In this document: piece after piece, positions 8,461 to 15,743 of the stretch | Numbering within the stretch: position 1 is the stretch's first letter | Layout: every line of letters starts with the position of its first letter | NCBI GenBank assembly: GCA_938023905.1 | Contig: CALJCO010000067.1 | Location: 1 to 47,651, forward strand | Reading direction: 5' to 3' | Source of the DNA: an uncultured Collinsella sp. | GTDB taxonomy: Bacteria; Actinomycetota; Coriobacteriia; Coriobacteriales; Coriobacteriaceae | Length of the DNA stretch: 47,651 nt | Position numbers and translations under genes: made by a program | Notes under the pieces: model-generated | Database searches by the model: none | The model's input: the letters and a program-made list of their open reading frames with translations, nothing else | Told to the model about the DNA's origin: nothing

Positions 8461-8602
8461 TTGTCTCGATCTGTAACATCCAGCCGAGCTTTTCAGTCCC
8501 AACTGTTACAGATTGAGATGAAAGGGACCGACCAGGCCGAATTGTCTCAATCTGTAACACTAAAACCGGTTTTGGACGTCTAGCTGTTACAGATTGAGAC
8601 AA
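8461..8602. repeat. Tandem palindromic repeats, family C
   Basis: Four copies of an 18-mer like TTGTCTCAATCTGTAACA alternate in orientation: 8461-8478 (+), 8503-8520 (-), 8542-8559 (+) and 8585-8602 (-). They form two hairpins (17-18 bp stems, loops of about 25 bases) whose repeat period is exactly 81 bases. They lie between the convergent lacG and deoR-type genes. No gene is in the 8346-8640 gap. Confidence 0.88.
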
Positions 8603-8640
8603 ACTCACAGGTCAGCCCCCTGTATCTCCCTCCGTTCTTG

Positions 8641-9405
8641 CTAGCAGATGACCTGCGTGTGCTCCTCGATGGCGGCGCGATCTCCATCAGCAATACCCGG
8701 TTCGCATACCACGGCGTCCAAATTGTCCAGGCGGCAGAAGGTGTAGAAGTCGCGCTTGCCGATCTTGCTGGAGTCGGCAATCAGATAGCGCGAGTCGGCC
8801 TTGCTAAAGGCGAGCTGCTGGATGCGGCCCTCTTCCATGTTGGACGTGGACACGTCGCCGTCCAAAATGCCGTTGGCGCCGATATAGGCTGCGTCGATTC
8901 CCAGCGTGCGCAGGGTATCCTCGGCTGTTGGTCCCACAAAAGCGGCGGTGCGGCGACGGTACATACCGCCCACGAGGCACAAGTCGCAGTCCTCGCGCGC
9001 CTCGAGCAGGTTAAACACCGAAAGCGAATTGGTCACAATGCGCAGGCGAAACGTCGGCAGCATCGAGGCCATCTGCTCCACCGTGGTGCCCGTGCCCAAA
9101 AAGATGGTCGAGCCCTCCTCGATAAGCTCCACAGCACGGCGCGCAATCTGCAGCTTTTCCTCAGCATGCTTAGTGCGCTTTTCGCTGTGCGAATACTCAT
9201 GGCGCAACATAGCGTGCGGACGGCCCTGTGCACTGCGGGCTCCGCCGTGCACGCGCTCGATCTCGCCTAGGCTCGCAAGTTCTTCGAGGTCGCGGCGAAT
9301 CGTCATGTCCGAAACGCCCAACGCATCCGAAATCTCTTTGACCGAGACCGTGCCCTGCTCCTCGAGCAGCTGACGAACCTTATCCTGTCGCTCTGCCTTA
9401 ATCAC
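8641..9405 (-). CDS. DeoR/LacR-family transcriptional regulator
   Basis: This is a sugar-phosphate-responsive repressor of 254 residues. The N-terminal DeoR helix-turn-helix is typical (VSVKEISDALGVSDMTIRRDLEELASLGEIERVHGG, with the conserved VHGGA end). The C-terminal sensor domain has the GTGTTVEQMA and IVTNSLSVFNLL blocks and the late Asp/Lys block (IADSSKIGKRDFYTFC). LacR of Gram-positive lac operons belongs to this family and responds to tagatose-6-phosphate. Its location between lacG and galM supports a similar role here. Candidate sites are before lacA, lacF and its own start. The gene is convergent with lacG. Confidence 0.9.
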   Translation of the reverse strand: MIKAERQDKVRQLLEEQGTVSVKEISDALGVSDMTIRRDLEELASLGEIERVHGGARSAQGRPHAMLRHEYSHSEKRTKHAEEKLQIARRAVELIEEGSTIFLGTGTTVEQMASMLPTFRLRIVTNSLSVFNLLEAREDCDLCLVGGMYRRRTAAFVGPTAEDTLRTLGIDAAYIGANGILDGDVSTSNMEEGRIQQLAFSKADSRYLIADSSKIGKRDFYTFCRLDNLDAVVCEPGIADGDRAAIEEHTQVIC

Positions 9406-9439
9406 GATGAATCCTCGCCGTTCTTTGCGCGCATATCAT

Positions 9440-9456
9440 TCAAACAGTAACGAACA
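9440..9456 (-). promoter_or_regulatory. Putative DeoR-type operator (autoregulatory)
   Basis: On the minus strand it reads TGTTCGTTACTGTTTGA, 35 bases upstream of the DeoR-family start. The end halves TGTTC and GTTTGA match the site before lacF at the same 6-base spacing. Confidence 0.4.
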
Positions 9457-9611
9457 AATTGTATCAGACTCGTACGCGTCAAAAATGAACGCCCGCACAG
9501 CTCCAATCATCACTTTTTTGAGAAAAATACCCCCAGCTTTAGTGGGGTGTAGTGATAATCTCGCCTGTTCGCGCTACAGTTTGTCCGAAATATCTCGATG
9601 TTAGGAACCAA

Positions 9612-10664
9612 ATGATCACTTCCGAGCTTTTCGGCACCGCGCCGTGCGGTACCCCCGTTCATCGTTACACCCTCAACGGGCCCGAGATCTGCGTTCGCAT
9701 TATGGACTATGGCGCCACCGTGCTGGGTATCGATGTGCCCGACATTCCCGGCAACGTGCGCGATGTGGTGCTGGGCTTCGATAAGCTCGAGGATTACTTT
9801 GACAACCCCGCCTGCTTTGGCGCGACCATCGGCCCCGTGGCAAACCGCACCGCGGGCGCCACGATCACCATCGACGGCACGGACTGGCATATGCCCGCCA
9901 ACGAGGGCGCCAATAACCTACACAGCGATCTTGAGCACGGCCTGCATAAACGCGTGTGGGATGTTGAGCTCGACGAGGTCCATAACGCTGTGCGCATGAC
10001 CACCTCGCTTAAGGATGGCGAGCTGGGCCTGCCCGGCAACCGAGCCTTTACGGCCGTGTTTACCGTGACGCGCACCGGCGTCTTCCGCATCGAGTATAGC
10101 TGCGAGAGCGACCGCGCCACCTACGTGTCCATGACCAACCACACGTACTTTAACCTTGCAGGCCATAACGCCGGCATGGACTGCGAACATTTCTTTGTCG
10201 CCAACGCCGCCCACTACCTGCCCATTAACGAGCAGAACATCCCCACCGGCGAGATTGCTCCGGTCGAGGGAACACCGTTTGACTTTCGCGAGCTTCGCCC
10301 CGTCGCACCCGGCATGGAGGCCGACGACCCGCAGATCAAGCAGGCCCGTGGCTACGATCACTGCCTGTGCATCGATGGCTATCAGTACGGCCGCAACCTG
10401 CGCCGCGCGATGCACGTCGAGGAGATGTGGACCGGTCGTGAGATGGACTACTACACCACTGCCCCGGGCGTGCAGCTCTACACCGGCAACTGGCTGGGCG
10501 ACGAGCACGCCAAGGACGATGCCAACTATGGCTGGGGCGCCGGCTTTGCCCTCGAGGCCGAGATGTACCCCGACACGCCGCACCAGCCTCTGTTCCCGCA
10601 GGGCATTGTGGGCCCGGGCCATCCCTACAGCAATGTGATCGAATACCACTTTATGAGGCACTAA
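9612..10664 (+). CDS. galM: Aldose 1-epimerase (galactose mutarotase)
   Basis: It interconverts alpha and beta anomers of galactose/glucose in the cytoplasm. The 350-residue protein has the GalM family blocks: GATVLGIDVPD near the N-terminus, NRTAGATITIDG, LHSDLEHGLHKRVWD, the catalytic-His block MTNHTYFNLAGH, GYDHCLCID and a C-terminal substrate block (ALEAEMYPDTPHQPLFPQG) with the usual catalytic Glu. The start at 9612 is chosen because TTAGGAA precedes it; an in-frame GTG at 9552 would add 20 unlikely residues. It is divergent from the deoR-type gene, so both may share control. Confidence 0.92.
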   Translation: MITSELFGTAPCGTPVHRYTLNGPEICVRIMDYGATVLGIDVPDIPGNVRDVVLGFDKLEDYFDNPACFGATIGPVANRTAGATITIDGTDWHMPANEGANNLHSDLEHGLHKRVWDVELDEVHNAVRMTTSLKDGELGLPGNRAFTAVFTVTRTGVFRIEYSCESDRATYVSMTNHTYFNLAGHNAGMDCEHFFVANAAHYLPINEQNIPTGEIAPVEGTPFDFRELRPVAPGMEADDPQIKQARGYDHCLCIDGYQYGRNLRRAMHVEEMWTGREMDYYTTAPGVQLYTGNWLGDEHAKDDANYGWGAGFALEAEMYPDTPHQPLFPQGIVGPGHPYSNVIEYHFMRH

Positions 10665-10690
10665 GCCCGCAACGCGACATATCGCACAGC

Positions 10691-10727
10691 AGCGCCCGCC
10701 GGCACCACCGCCAGCGGGCGCTTTTTC
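10691..10727 (+). terminator. Intrinsic terminator of galM
   Basis: AGCGCCCGC (10691-10699) pairs with GCGGGCGCT (10714-10722), followed by a T-run (TTTTTC). It lies 27 bases after the galM stop. Confidence 0.88.
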
Positions 10728-10770
10728 ATCTTTTAGGCTCGTTTTTTCTGTGACTGTATGAGTGACATAT

Positions 10771-10925
10771 CAAAACTATGCCCATTTACTACGTTTAGCC
10801 CGGGATGCTCGACCATGCACCGGTTTTTGTTACATTTGTGAGCAGTATACCTGCGGTTTTGTTTATCTCAAATTCGACATGCTCGACGATAGCCAATCAA
10901 ACGTAGTAAATGGGCATAGTTTTTG
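10771..10925. repeat. Inverted-repeat element, family A copy 2 (155 bp)
   Basis: Arms 10771-10796 and 10899-10925 pair over about 26 bases with one bulged A; the outer end CAAAACTATGCC and TTTACTACG match copy 1 (2807-2960). The interior carries TACCTGCGGTTTTG at 10848-10861. Measured from the 25-base arm, this starts 53 bases in, as in copy 1. It sits between convergent galM and the orphan EIIB. The gap 10665-10990 holds nothing else apart from the galM terminator. Confidence 0.87.
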
Positions 10926-10990
10926 ACAGGCGGCATCGCGCGCGTCCCTCGCAAGGGCAAAATGATCCGTTTTCCTCCGTCCCCAAGGGA

Positions 10991-11473
10991 TCAGTTGAAC
11001 AGATTGCCAATGGGGTCGGGGGCGGAACTGGGGAGATAGCGGATTTCTAGCTCTATGCCGAGCTTTTGCAACTCTTTGAAGGCGGCGATGTCCGTATCGT
11101 CTACGGCAATGGTAGGCGTTGCAGAGCGCTTGCCCTCCCCTGCCTGCATATGGCCAATGCTGATCTTGGTTATTGGCACACCACCCTTAACCAGCGCGAG
11201 CGCATCGGCGGGTGAGGCCACTATGATCAAGATCCATTGACGCGGCGTTGCGGTATGAATGATGTCGATAGTCCTTTGCACCGAGAAAAACCGCGTCCAA
11301 ACGCCTTCTGGCACCGCCACCCTCATTGGTGCCCATTGGCGCGAATCCGCCGCGATCTCATCGTTGACGATTAGGACAAGGTTGGAACCCACGGCTTCGT
11401 TCCACAGCTCAACGTCTTGCCCGTAAATGAAACGGTCATCGATACGCGTAAGAAGAATCTTGGGTTGAGCCAT
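10991..11473 (-). CDS. Orphan mannose-family PTS EIIB, phospho-His replaced by Tyr
   Basis: The 160-residue protein is clearly homologous over its whole length to the EIIB at 21852-22334 (shared LLTRIDxR start, SNLxLI, GGVPITKISIGHM versus GGVPIKKVNIGNM, and a DDTDIAAFKELQKLGIELEIR-like end). In mannose-family EIIB the HGQ histidine (residue 17 in the paralogue) carries the phosphate. Here the codon at 11423-11425 is TAC, giving IYGQ. It therefore probably cannot pass phosphate to sugar. No EIIA, EIIC or EIID lies next to it. The start at 11473 matches the paralogue; an in-frame ATG at 11500 is less likely. It could be a regulatory or decaying paralogue. Confidence 0.85.
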   Translation of the reverse strand: MAQPKILLTRIDDRFIYGQDVELWNEAVGSNLVLIVNDEIAADSRQWAPMRVAVPEGVWTRFFSVQRTIDIIHTATPRQWILIIVASPADALALVKGGVPITKISIGHMQAGEGKRSATPTIAVDDTDIAAFKELQKLGIELEIRYLPSSAPDPIGNLFN

Positions 11474-11680
11474 GGCTGCCCCATTCTGTTTGAGACCCAT
11501 ACGAGCGGGACGTCGACCGCCAACTCAACAGCAGGTCAAGTAACAAATGGGCACTGCAGACATCACGCCTCTAATATTAGTGCATTTAAAGTGAGAAAAG
11601 CCGTCAGAACACTTGCGCGGATGAGCGATGTCCCGTATCATAGACAGCCGTTGACGCCTCAGTTGCGTCACCACATGGCC

Positions 11681-11756
11681 GCCAGCGTAGCTCAGTTGGT
11701 AGAGCACCGCTCTCGTAAAGCGGGGGTCACCGGTTCGAGCCCGGTCGCTGGCTCCA
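11681..11756 (+). tRNA. tRNA-Thr (anticodon CGT)
   Basis: A 76-base cloverleaf with encoded CCA. The acceptor GCCAGCG pairs with CGCTGGC; the D arm is GCTC/GAGC; the anticodon stem CCGCT/AGCGG encloses the loop CTCGTAA (anticodon CGT, reading ACG); the T arm ACCGG/CCGGT has TTCGAGC. All stems pair fully. Confidence 0.97.
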
Positions 11757-11767
11757 TTGCACAAGAT

Positions 11768-11792
11768 AGCCGCCTTCGGGCGGCTTTTTTGT
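11768..11792 (+). terminator. Intrinsic terminator after tRNA-Thr
   Basis: AGCCGCC-TTCG-GGCGGCT followed by TTTTTTG, starting 12 bases after the tRNA CCA end. Confidence 0.92.
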
Positions 11793-12013
11793 TTTCGATT
11801 TTGAGTGCGTGCGCGCCAATCCAAACATCGCCACGTCAACGGCGACCCACTCGGTGGACTTCGGGTTTAATGCTTAGGGGCGGGGATTTACCAAAGTGAA
11901 ATCTTAATGAAAAGAAACCCAGCTGCAACAATTGCCATGGTGAGGGCTCGAATTGGCCATATAGATCTAAAATAGTCACAATATACAAATGTCGAGAGAT
12001 ATTGGCGATATAG

Positions 12014-12523
12014 ATGAAAAGAACTAAGGGTTTTCTTTTGTTGGTAATGATGCTGCTCGGACTGTTCTGCCTGAGTGGCCCTTCTTGGGCCGAGGCTGCC
12101 TGTCCTGAAGGTGAGCCTCAGCAGTCTTATACGGGCAGCCTGCTGATAACTGCTAAGGAGGGCGATGCCGACTCTCAGTCTGGGGTAAATCCCCTTGCCA
12201 CTTTTGAGGGGGACGGCGGAACGGTCAAGCTTGACCATATTGGTAGCGGGATTTTGAGGTGGCAAGTTCTTCCGGACAAAATTGCGAACGATCCCTTCTC
12301 TTTTGCTGGAACGATATATCTATACAAGGTTGTGAGCGGAAAACAAAAATACGTCGATTGCTATCCGACAAACGGGTCTGGAATTGCATTCACCGGCATT
12401 TCGGGGCAGATTGATACACATGTACGAAAGGGAACCTATGTGGTGCGTTGGGTTGGAGCTGCTGCAGGCCCGATATGGATTGCGGTCTTGCGCCCCGATG
12501 TCCAAATAGGTTTCTCTCTCTAG
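12014..12523 (+). CDS. Hypothetical secreted protein
   Basis: The family is not recognised. The 169-residue protein begins with a classic signal peptide: MKRTK, a hydrophobic core (FLLLVMMLLGLFCLSG) and a likely cleavage site around AEA-ACP (about residue 28-29). The mature part is small, Gly/Thr-rich and predicted beta-rich (GTIYLYKVVSGKQKYVDCY, GTYVVRWVGAAAGPIWIAV), suggesting a small extracellular domain. Codon use is less GC-biased than in neighbours, which hints at recent acquisition. The ribosome site is weak. The next ORF begins 15 bases after its stop. The gap 11793-12013 holds no gene I can support. Confidence 0.65.
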   Translation: MKRTKGFLLLVMMLLGLFCLSGPSWAEAACPEGEPQQSYTGSLLITAKEGDADSQSGVNPLATFEGDGGTVKLDHIGSGILRWQVLPDKIANDPFSFAGTIYLYKVVSGKQKYVDCYPTNGSGIAFTGISGQIDTHVRKGTYVVRWVGAAAGPIWIAVLRPDVQIGFSL

Positions 12524-12537
12524 ACGGGAAGTTGCTC

Positions 12538-12903
12538 ATGGACGCCATATATGACGGAGATGACTGGGTCGATCATTATACTTGGCGCCTGGTCGGCTCG
12601 AACGACAATGGGGATGTGGTGTTTGATGGACTATGTCCAAAGCATCTCCATCCTTTTGTCTCGTCGTTAATTGAGAGTTCCGCTCGTGTTGCCCCCTACA
12701 GCTCGGCATCGCTTCATGATACGGACGTTTTGAAGACCATAAGGGAATCAATTGACGAGGGAACGATGAGCGGCCCGCTGTTTTCTCGGCTTGTGGGGCT
12801 AGATGAGATTGGCTCGAAACGACTGCTTGCGGGCGAAAAAGTGGAACTCACTTATCGGTCGATGATTTCAATCCTGCGGCTAGCCGATGTTCTTCGCAAA
12901 TAA
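12538..12903 (+). CDS. Hypothetical protein, possible C-terminal HTH
   Basis: A 121-residue cytoplasmic protein of unknown function. The start at 12538 follows GGGAAG at proper spacing; the frame is open further upstream but there overlaps the secreted-protein gene. The first half (DGDDWVDHYTWRLVGSNDNG) is unlike anything I recognise. The last 45 residues (FSRLVGLDEIGSKRLLAGEK... SMISILRLADVL) have the rhythm of an XRE-type helix-turn-helix, but the match is weak. It is likely co-transcribed with the preceding secreted-protein gene and shares its less GC-rich codon use. Confidence 0.6.
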   Translation: MDAIYDGDDWVDHYTWRLVGSNDNGDVVFDGLCPKHLHPFVSSLIESSARVAPYSSASLHDTDVLKTIRESIDEGTMSGPLFSRLVGLDEIGSKRLLAGEKVELTYRSMISILRLADVLRK

Positions 12904-12921
12904 ATGAGGCTTCCCTATTCA

Positions 12922-12977
12922 AAAAACCGAAAACCCCGCCAAACGTGATTTCCCTAGGGAAAAAACGCTTGGCGGGG
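12922..12977 (-). terminator. Intrinsic terminator of the yhcH-like gene
   Basis: CCCCGCCAAACG (12934-12945) pairs with CGCTTGGCGGGG (12966-12977) with one mismatch. On the minus strand TTTTCGGTTTTTTG follows. An inner CCCTAGGG and a further hairpin (TGGCGTG/CACGCCA, 12981-13010) lie beside it. Confidence 0.75.
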
Positions 12978-13039
12978 TCCTGGCGTGTTTTCCCTAAGGG
13001 GATCACGCCATCAGACGAGCAGCTCAGCCGAGCAGTTCG

Positions 13040-13513
13040 CTACTCCTCCCAGTAAGCATCTGCAAGCAGCTTAAAGCAAATCTTCTTGACCGGCTGTGCG
13101 CCATCGCCCGGGAACTCGAGCGTGGGCATGTGAGGCTCGCCGGCAACGAACAGTGCAAACTTATCGTCGGCAAGATCGCCGGCGATCGAAGCGTCGGAAT
13201 CGACCAGATCGTAGTCGTCCTTCTCGTCAAACTCCTGAACCAGCGTCAGGCTGCCCGTGGCGACCTTAAAGGCCTCGCGACCCTCGACGTCGATCTGCAG
13301 GTCGTGATAGCGCTGATGCGTCTCATAGTGAGCCTCGGCCTCGGGACGCGTCGTGGGAGACATGACGTTCGCAAAGACCTTCTCACCCAAAATCGGATGG
13401 CTGCCGACCTCGAGCTGTGCCGGGTCGTTCTCCTCGAGCCAGTCGATCAGCACGTCGAGGCCCTTGAGCATTCCGCGGTACTCCTCGATATCGCCCAATG
13501 CACCGTAAATCAT
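13040..13513 (-). CDS. YhcH/YjgK/YiaL (EbgC/NanQ-like) family protein
   Basis: The 157-residue protein is a cupin-like member of the DUF386 family. Known members act on sugars or their anomers: EbgC is the small subunit of evolved beta-galactosidase, and NanQ is a sialic-acid anomerase. Family marks here are the start MIYGALGDIEEYRGM, the metal-binding block YETHQRYHDLQIDVEG (His and Glu ligands, about residues 83-98) and HMPTLEFPGDGAQPVKKICFKL near the end. It lies downstream of lacX-lacC on the same strand, separated by a nagA remnant, so a role with galactose or amino-sugar derivatives is plausible. The exact substrate is unknown. Confidence 0.88.
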   Translation of the reverse strand: MIYGALGDIEEYRGMLKGLDVLIDWLEENDPAQLEVGSHPILGEKVFANVMSPTTRPEAEAHYETHQRYHDLQIDVEGREAFKVATGSLTLVQEFDEKDDYDLVDSDASIAGDLADDKFALFVAGEPHMPTLEFPGDGAQPVKKICFKLLADAYWEE

Positions 13514-13545
13514 CTAAATCCCCTCTCGGATCGCTTCTTTGGCGG

Positions 13546-13680
13546 CTAATCGGCAAACGCGTTACCGATGCTGTTGCCACCCACATACGCCTCGACCAGG
13601 GTAAGGTCGGGATTGAACACGACAAACTCGGCGTCGCGCCCCAGCATAATGCTACCGCACTTGTCGTCGACATGAGCTAG
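13546..13680 (-). pseudogene. 3' remnant of nagA
   Basis: The minus strand reads about 44 codons ending in a stop at 13546-13548 that match the end of the intact NagA at 16404: HVDDKCGSIMLGRDAEFVVF here versus HIEDKCGSIMPGRDADFVVF there, then TLVEAYVGG and GNAFAD versus TLVETYVGG and GNAFTE. No start codon or upstream domain remains before lacC's 3' end (13711). It is a truncated duplicate left between lacC and the yhcH-like gene. It shows only mild divergence, so it may be fairly recent or conserved by chance. Confidence 0.85.
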
Positions 13681-13710
13681 CAAGCAATGCCGGGGCCGAC
13701 GCCCAGGCTT

Positions 13711-14646
13711 TTACAGCTCGGTCACGACAACGCCGTTGTAGACCTCGTCCCAACGGTCCATGACCAGATGGCCGGTCATGGGATCCATGGCATTGAGCTT
13801 GCCGCAGGTGTTGGCGGTACGCAGCACCGTCTCGTCGTCCGCGCCAGCAGCAATGGCATGCGCGAAGCCAGCGATAGTGGAGTCACCAGAGCCCGTGGCG
13901 TTAACGGCAGGGATATCGGGCGTCTTTGCGCGGAACGCACGGCCATTGTGGAAGCCAACGGAGCCGGCAGCGCCCATGGACACGACGACCCAGGGGATAT
14001 CGGAGAAGCGGGCATCAGAGGCGAGCGCGGCGCGGAGCTCGTCCACATCGTCGGTGGTAAAGCTCGTACCCAAAAGGCCGTTGATCTCGGTCAGGTTAGG
14101 CTTGACCAGCTCGGGCTTAATTTCGGACTTAAGGGCGGCCTCGAGCGAAGCACCCGAGGTATCGAGCAACACCTTGGCACCGGCGTTCTCGGCAATGCCC
14201 GTGATCTTGGCATAGTAGTCTGCCTCGACACCGCGGGGCAGCGAACCCGAGATGGTGACGACGTCGGCCTTGCTCGCAAGCTCGGTAAACTTGGCGGTAA
14301 AGGCATCGAGCTCCTCGGGGGCAATTGTCGGGCCGCTCTCGAGCAGCTCGGTCTGGTTGCCGGCGTGGAGGATGTTAAGGCAAATGCGGGTCTCGCCCTT
14401 GATGGGCACAAAGTCGTTGTTAATACCGTTGGCGTCCATGAGCTCAGCCATGTAAGCACCCATGTGGCCGCCGAGCAGACCGGTTGCCACGACGTCGTCG
14501 CCCAGCTGACCCAGCACACGGGCCACGTTGAGGCCCTTGCCGCCGGCGGTCTTTTCGGGCGTCACACGGTTGACGTCGTCGATAACGAGCTCATCGAGCT
14601 GATAGCGCGTATCGACAGACGGGTTCATCGTAACGGTGAGGATCAT
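13711..14646 (-). CDS. lacC: Tagatose-6-phosphate kinase (PfkB family)
   Basis: It phosphorylates tagatose-6-phosphate to tagatose-1,6-bisphosphate. The 311-residue protein has the LacC/FruK branch signatures: MILTVTMNPSVD start, GGKGLNVARVL (about residues 36-46), KPNLTEINGLLG, and the catalytic/anion-hole block VNATGSGDSTIAG (about 249-261). 1-phosphofructokinase is the main alternative, because the two enzymes are close; the location beside lacX and within a lacAB/lacEFG locus favours LacC. AAGGAG precedes the start. It follows the lacX-like gene by 59 bases. It would serve both the lactose branch (via LacAB) and the amino-sugar branch (via AgaS). Confidence 0.87.
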   Translation of the reverse strand: MILTVTMNPSVDTRYQLDELVIDDVNRVTPEKTAGGKGLNVARVLGQLGDDVVATGLLGGHMGAYMAELMDANGINNDFVPIKGETRICLNILHAGNQTELLESGPTIAPEELDAFTAKFTELASKADVVTISGSLPRGVEADYYAKITGIAENAGAKVLLDTSGASLEAALKSEIKPELVKPNLTEINGLLGTSFTTDDVDELRAALASDARFSDIPWVVVSMGAAGSVGFHNGRAFRAKTPDIPAVNATGSGDSTIAGFAHAIAAGADDETVLRTANTCGKLNAMDPMTGHLVMDRWDEVYNGVVVTEL

Positions 14647-14705
14647 TTTTAGCTCCTTATCTCGCAGGCTCCTAGTGCCTCGCGATACGAGTCGACAAAA
14701 CGGAA

Positions 14706-15587
14706 TTACAGAATCTCAATCGTGAACGAGCGAACGACGGTCTCCTTGGGCTTGGCGACAAGGCAGCCGCGCTTATGCTCAAGCACGTCATCCTCATCGG
14801 AGCAGGTCGAAAGGCCGCCCCAGGGCTCAACTGCCACAAAATCGCCCTCGGGCTTACTCCACACGATGAGGTACGGAAAGCCCTCGAAGCTCAGGCGAAC
14901 GCCCTTGTCCTCGCCCTTTTTGGAAAGCGTGACCTGACGACTCTCGAGTATGTCAAAGATGGTCTCCGCAAAATCGAAGAGCTCGTGCGACAGGGGCAAC
15001 GTCTTCCCCACCATGGGGTTCTTGGAGCGGTTTGCCACATCAATCAAGCCAGTCGAAGGAACGGCGGTGCAGAGCTCCGCAGCCTCGTCCTTCTCAAAGC
15101 GCAGCTCGTAGTCCGTATAGGCCTCGCCCTCGTCGAGCGGGCACCTAAAGCCGGGGTGTCCACCGATAAAGAACGGCATGTCCTCGGTGCCCTCGTTGGT
15201 CACCTCATAGGAGACGCGCACGGTATCCCCCTCAAGCGCATAACGAGCGACAAGCTTAAACGGGTACGGATAATCGCTCAGCAGCGCGGCGTTATCCTCC
15301 GAAGCCAGGCACATCGCCAGCTCGTTCTCGCTCTGGCTCAGCAGCTTCCACTCCTGTTTGCGCGCAAACCCGTGGCGAGCGAGCTTCACATGATGCCCGG
15401 CAAACGTCATGGCGCTACCATCACGCAGGCCTCCGCAAATCGGGAAGCAAATCGGTGCCTGGCCGGACCACACGGCGGGATCACCCTGCCACAGGTACTC
15501 GCGACCTCCAGCCTCAATCGAGGTAAACGAGCCGCCGGCCGTGGAGACCTTGATAGAAATCGAATCGTTGGAGAGAGCGTATTCCAT
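14706..15587 (-). CDS. LacX-like aldose 1-epimerase family protein
   Basis: The 293-residue galactose-mutarotase-fold protein resembles the LacX branch that accompanies lac operons. Marks are GGSFTSIEAGGREYLWQGDPAVW near the N-terminus, ICFPICGGLRDG, LARHGFARKQEW (catalytic-His region), PFFIGGHPGFRCPL (second His) and VEPWGGLSTCSDE near the C-terminus. The start at 15587 follows GAAAGGATGG. The frame is open 45 codons further upstream, but those residues do not look like protein. It heads the unit with lacC and may epimerise galactose or a phosphorylated sugar. Confidence 0.87.
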   Translation of the reverse strand: MEYALSNDSISIKVSTAGGSFTSIEAGGREYLWQGDPAVWSGQAPICFPICGGLRDGSAMTFAGHHVKLARHGFARKQEWKLLSQSENELAMCLASEDNAALLSDYPYPFKLVARYALEGDTVRVSYEVTNEGTEDMPFFIGGHPGFRCPLDEGEAYTDYELRFEKDEAAELCTAVPSTGLIDVANRSKNPMVGKTLPLSHELFDFAETIFDILESRQVTLSKKGEDKGVRLSFEGFPYLIVWSKPEGDFVAVEPWGGLSTCSDEDDVLEHKRGCLVAKPKETVVRSFTIEIL

Positions 15588-15743
15588 TGTCCATCCTTTC
15601 GAACAACTGCTTTTTGCTCGCAAGAACCCGTCTCGGCCCTGACCAAAGGACAAACCCGCACGTTCATCGATGCGTCCGGTATCCCAGCCATGCAACGGGG
15701 TACCATACAGACATTGATGCAATTACAGCTGAAAGGCCTTCTT

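Noticed and set aside
8461..8602. A CRISPR-like array (repeats with similar-sized spacers)
   Set aside because: The repeat units alternate in orientation and form two hairpins, there are only four, and no cas gene is present.
11681..11756. tRNA-Thr as an attachment site of an integrated element
   Set aside because: No copy of the tRNA 3' end was found downstream and no integrase gene is present.
13498..13680. A 60-codon plus-strand frame over the nagA remnant
   Set aside because: The minus strand matches the NagA C-terminus codon by codon; the plus-strand frame is its shadow.
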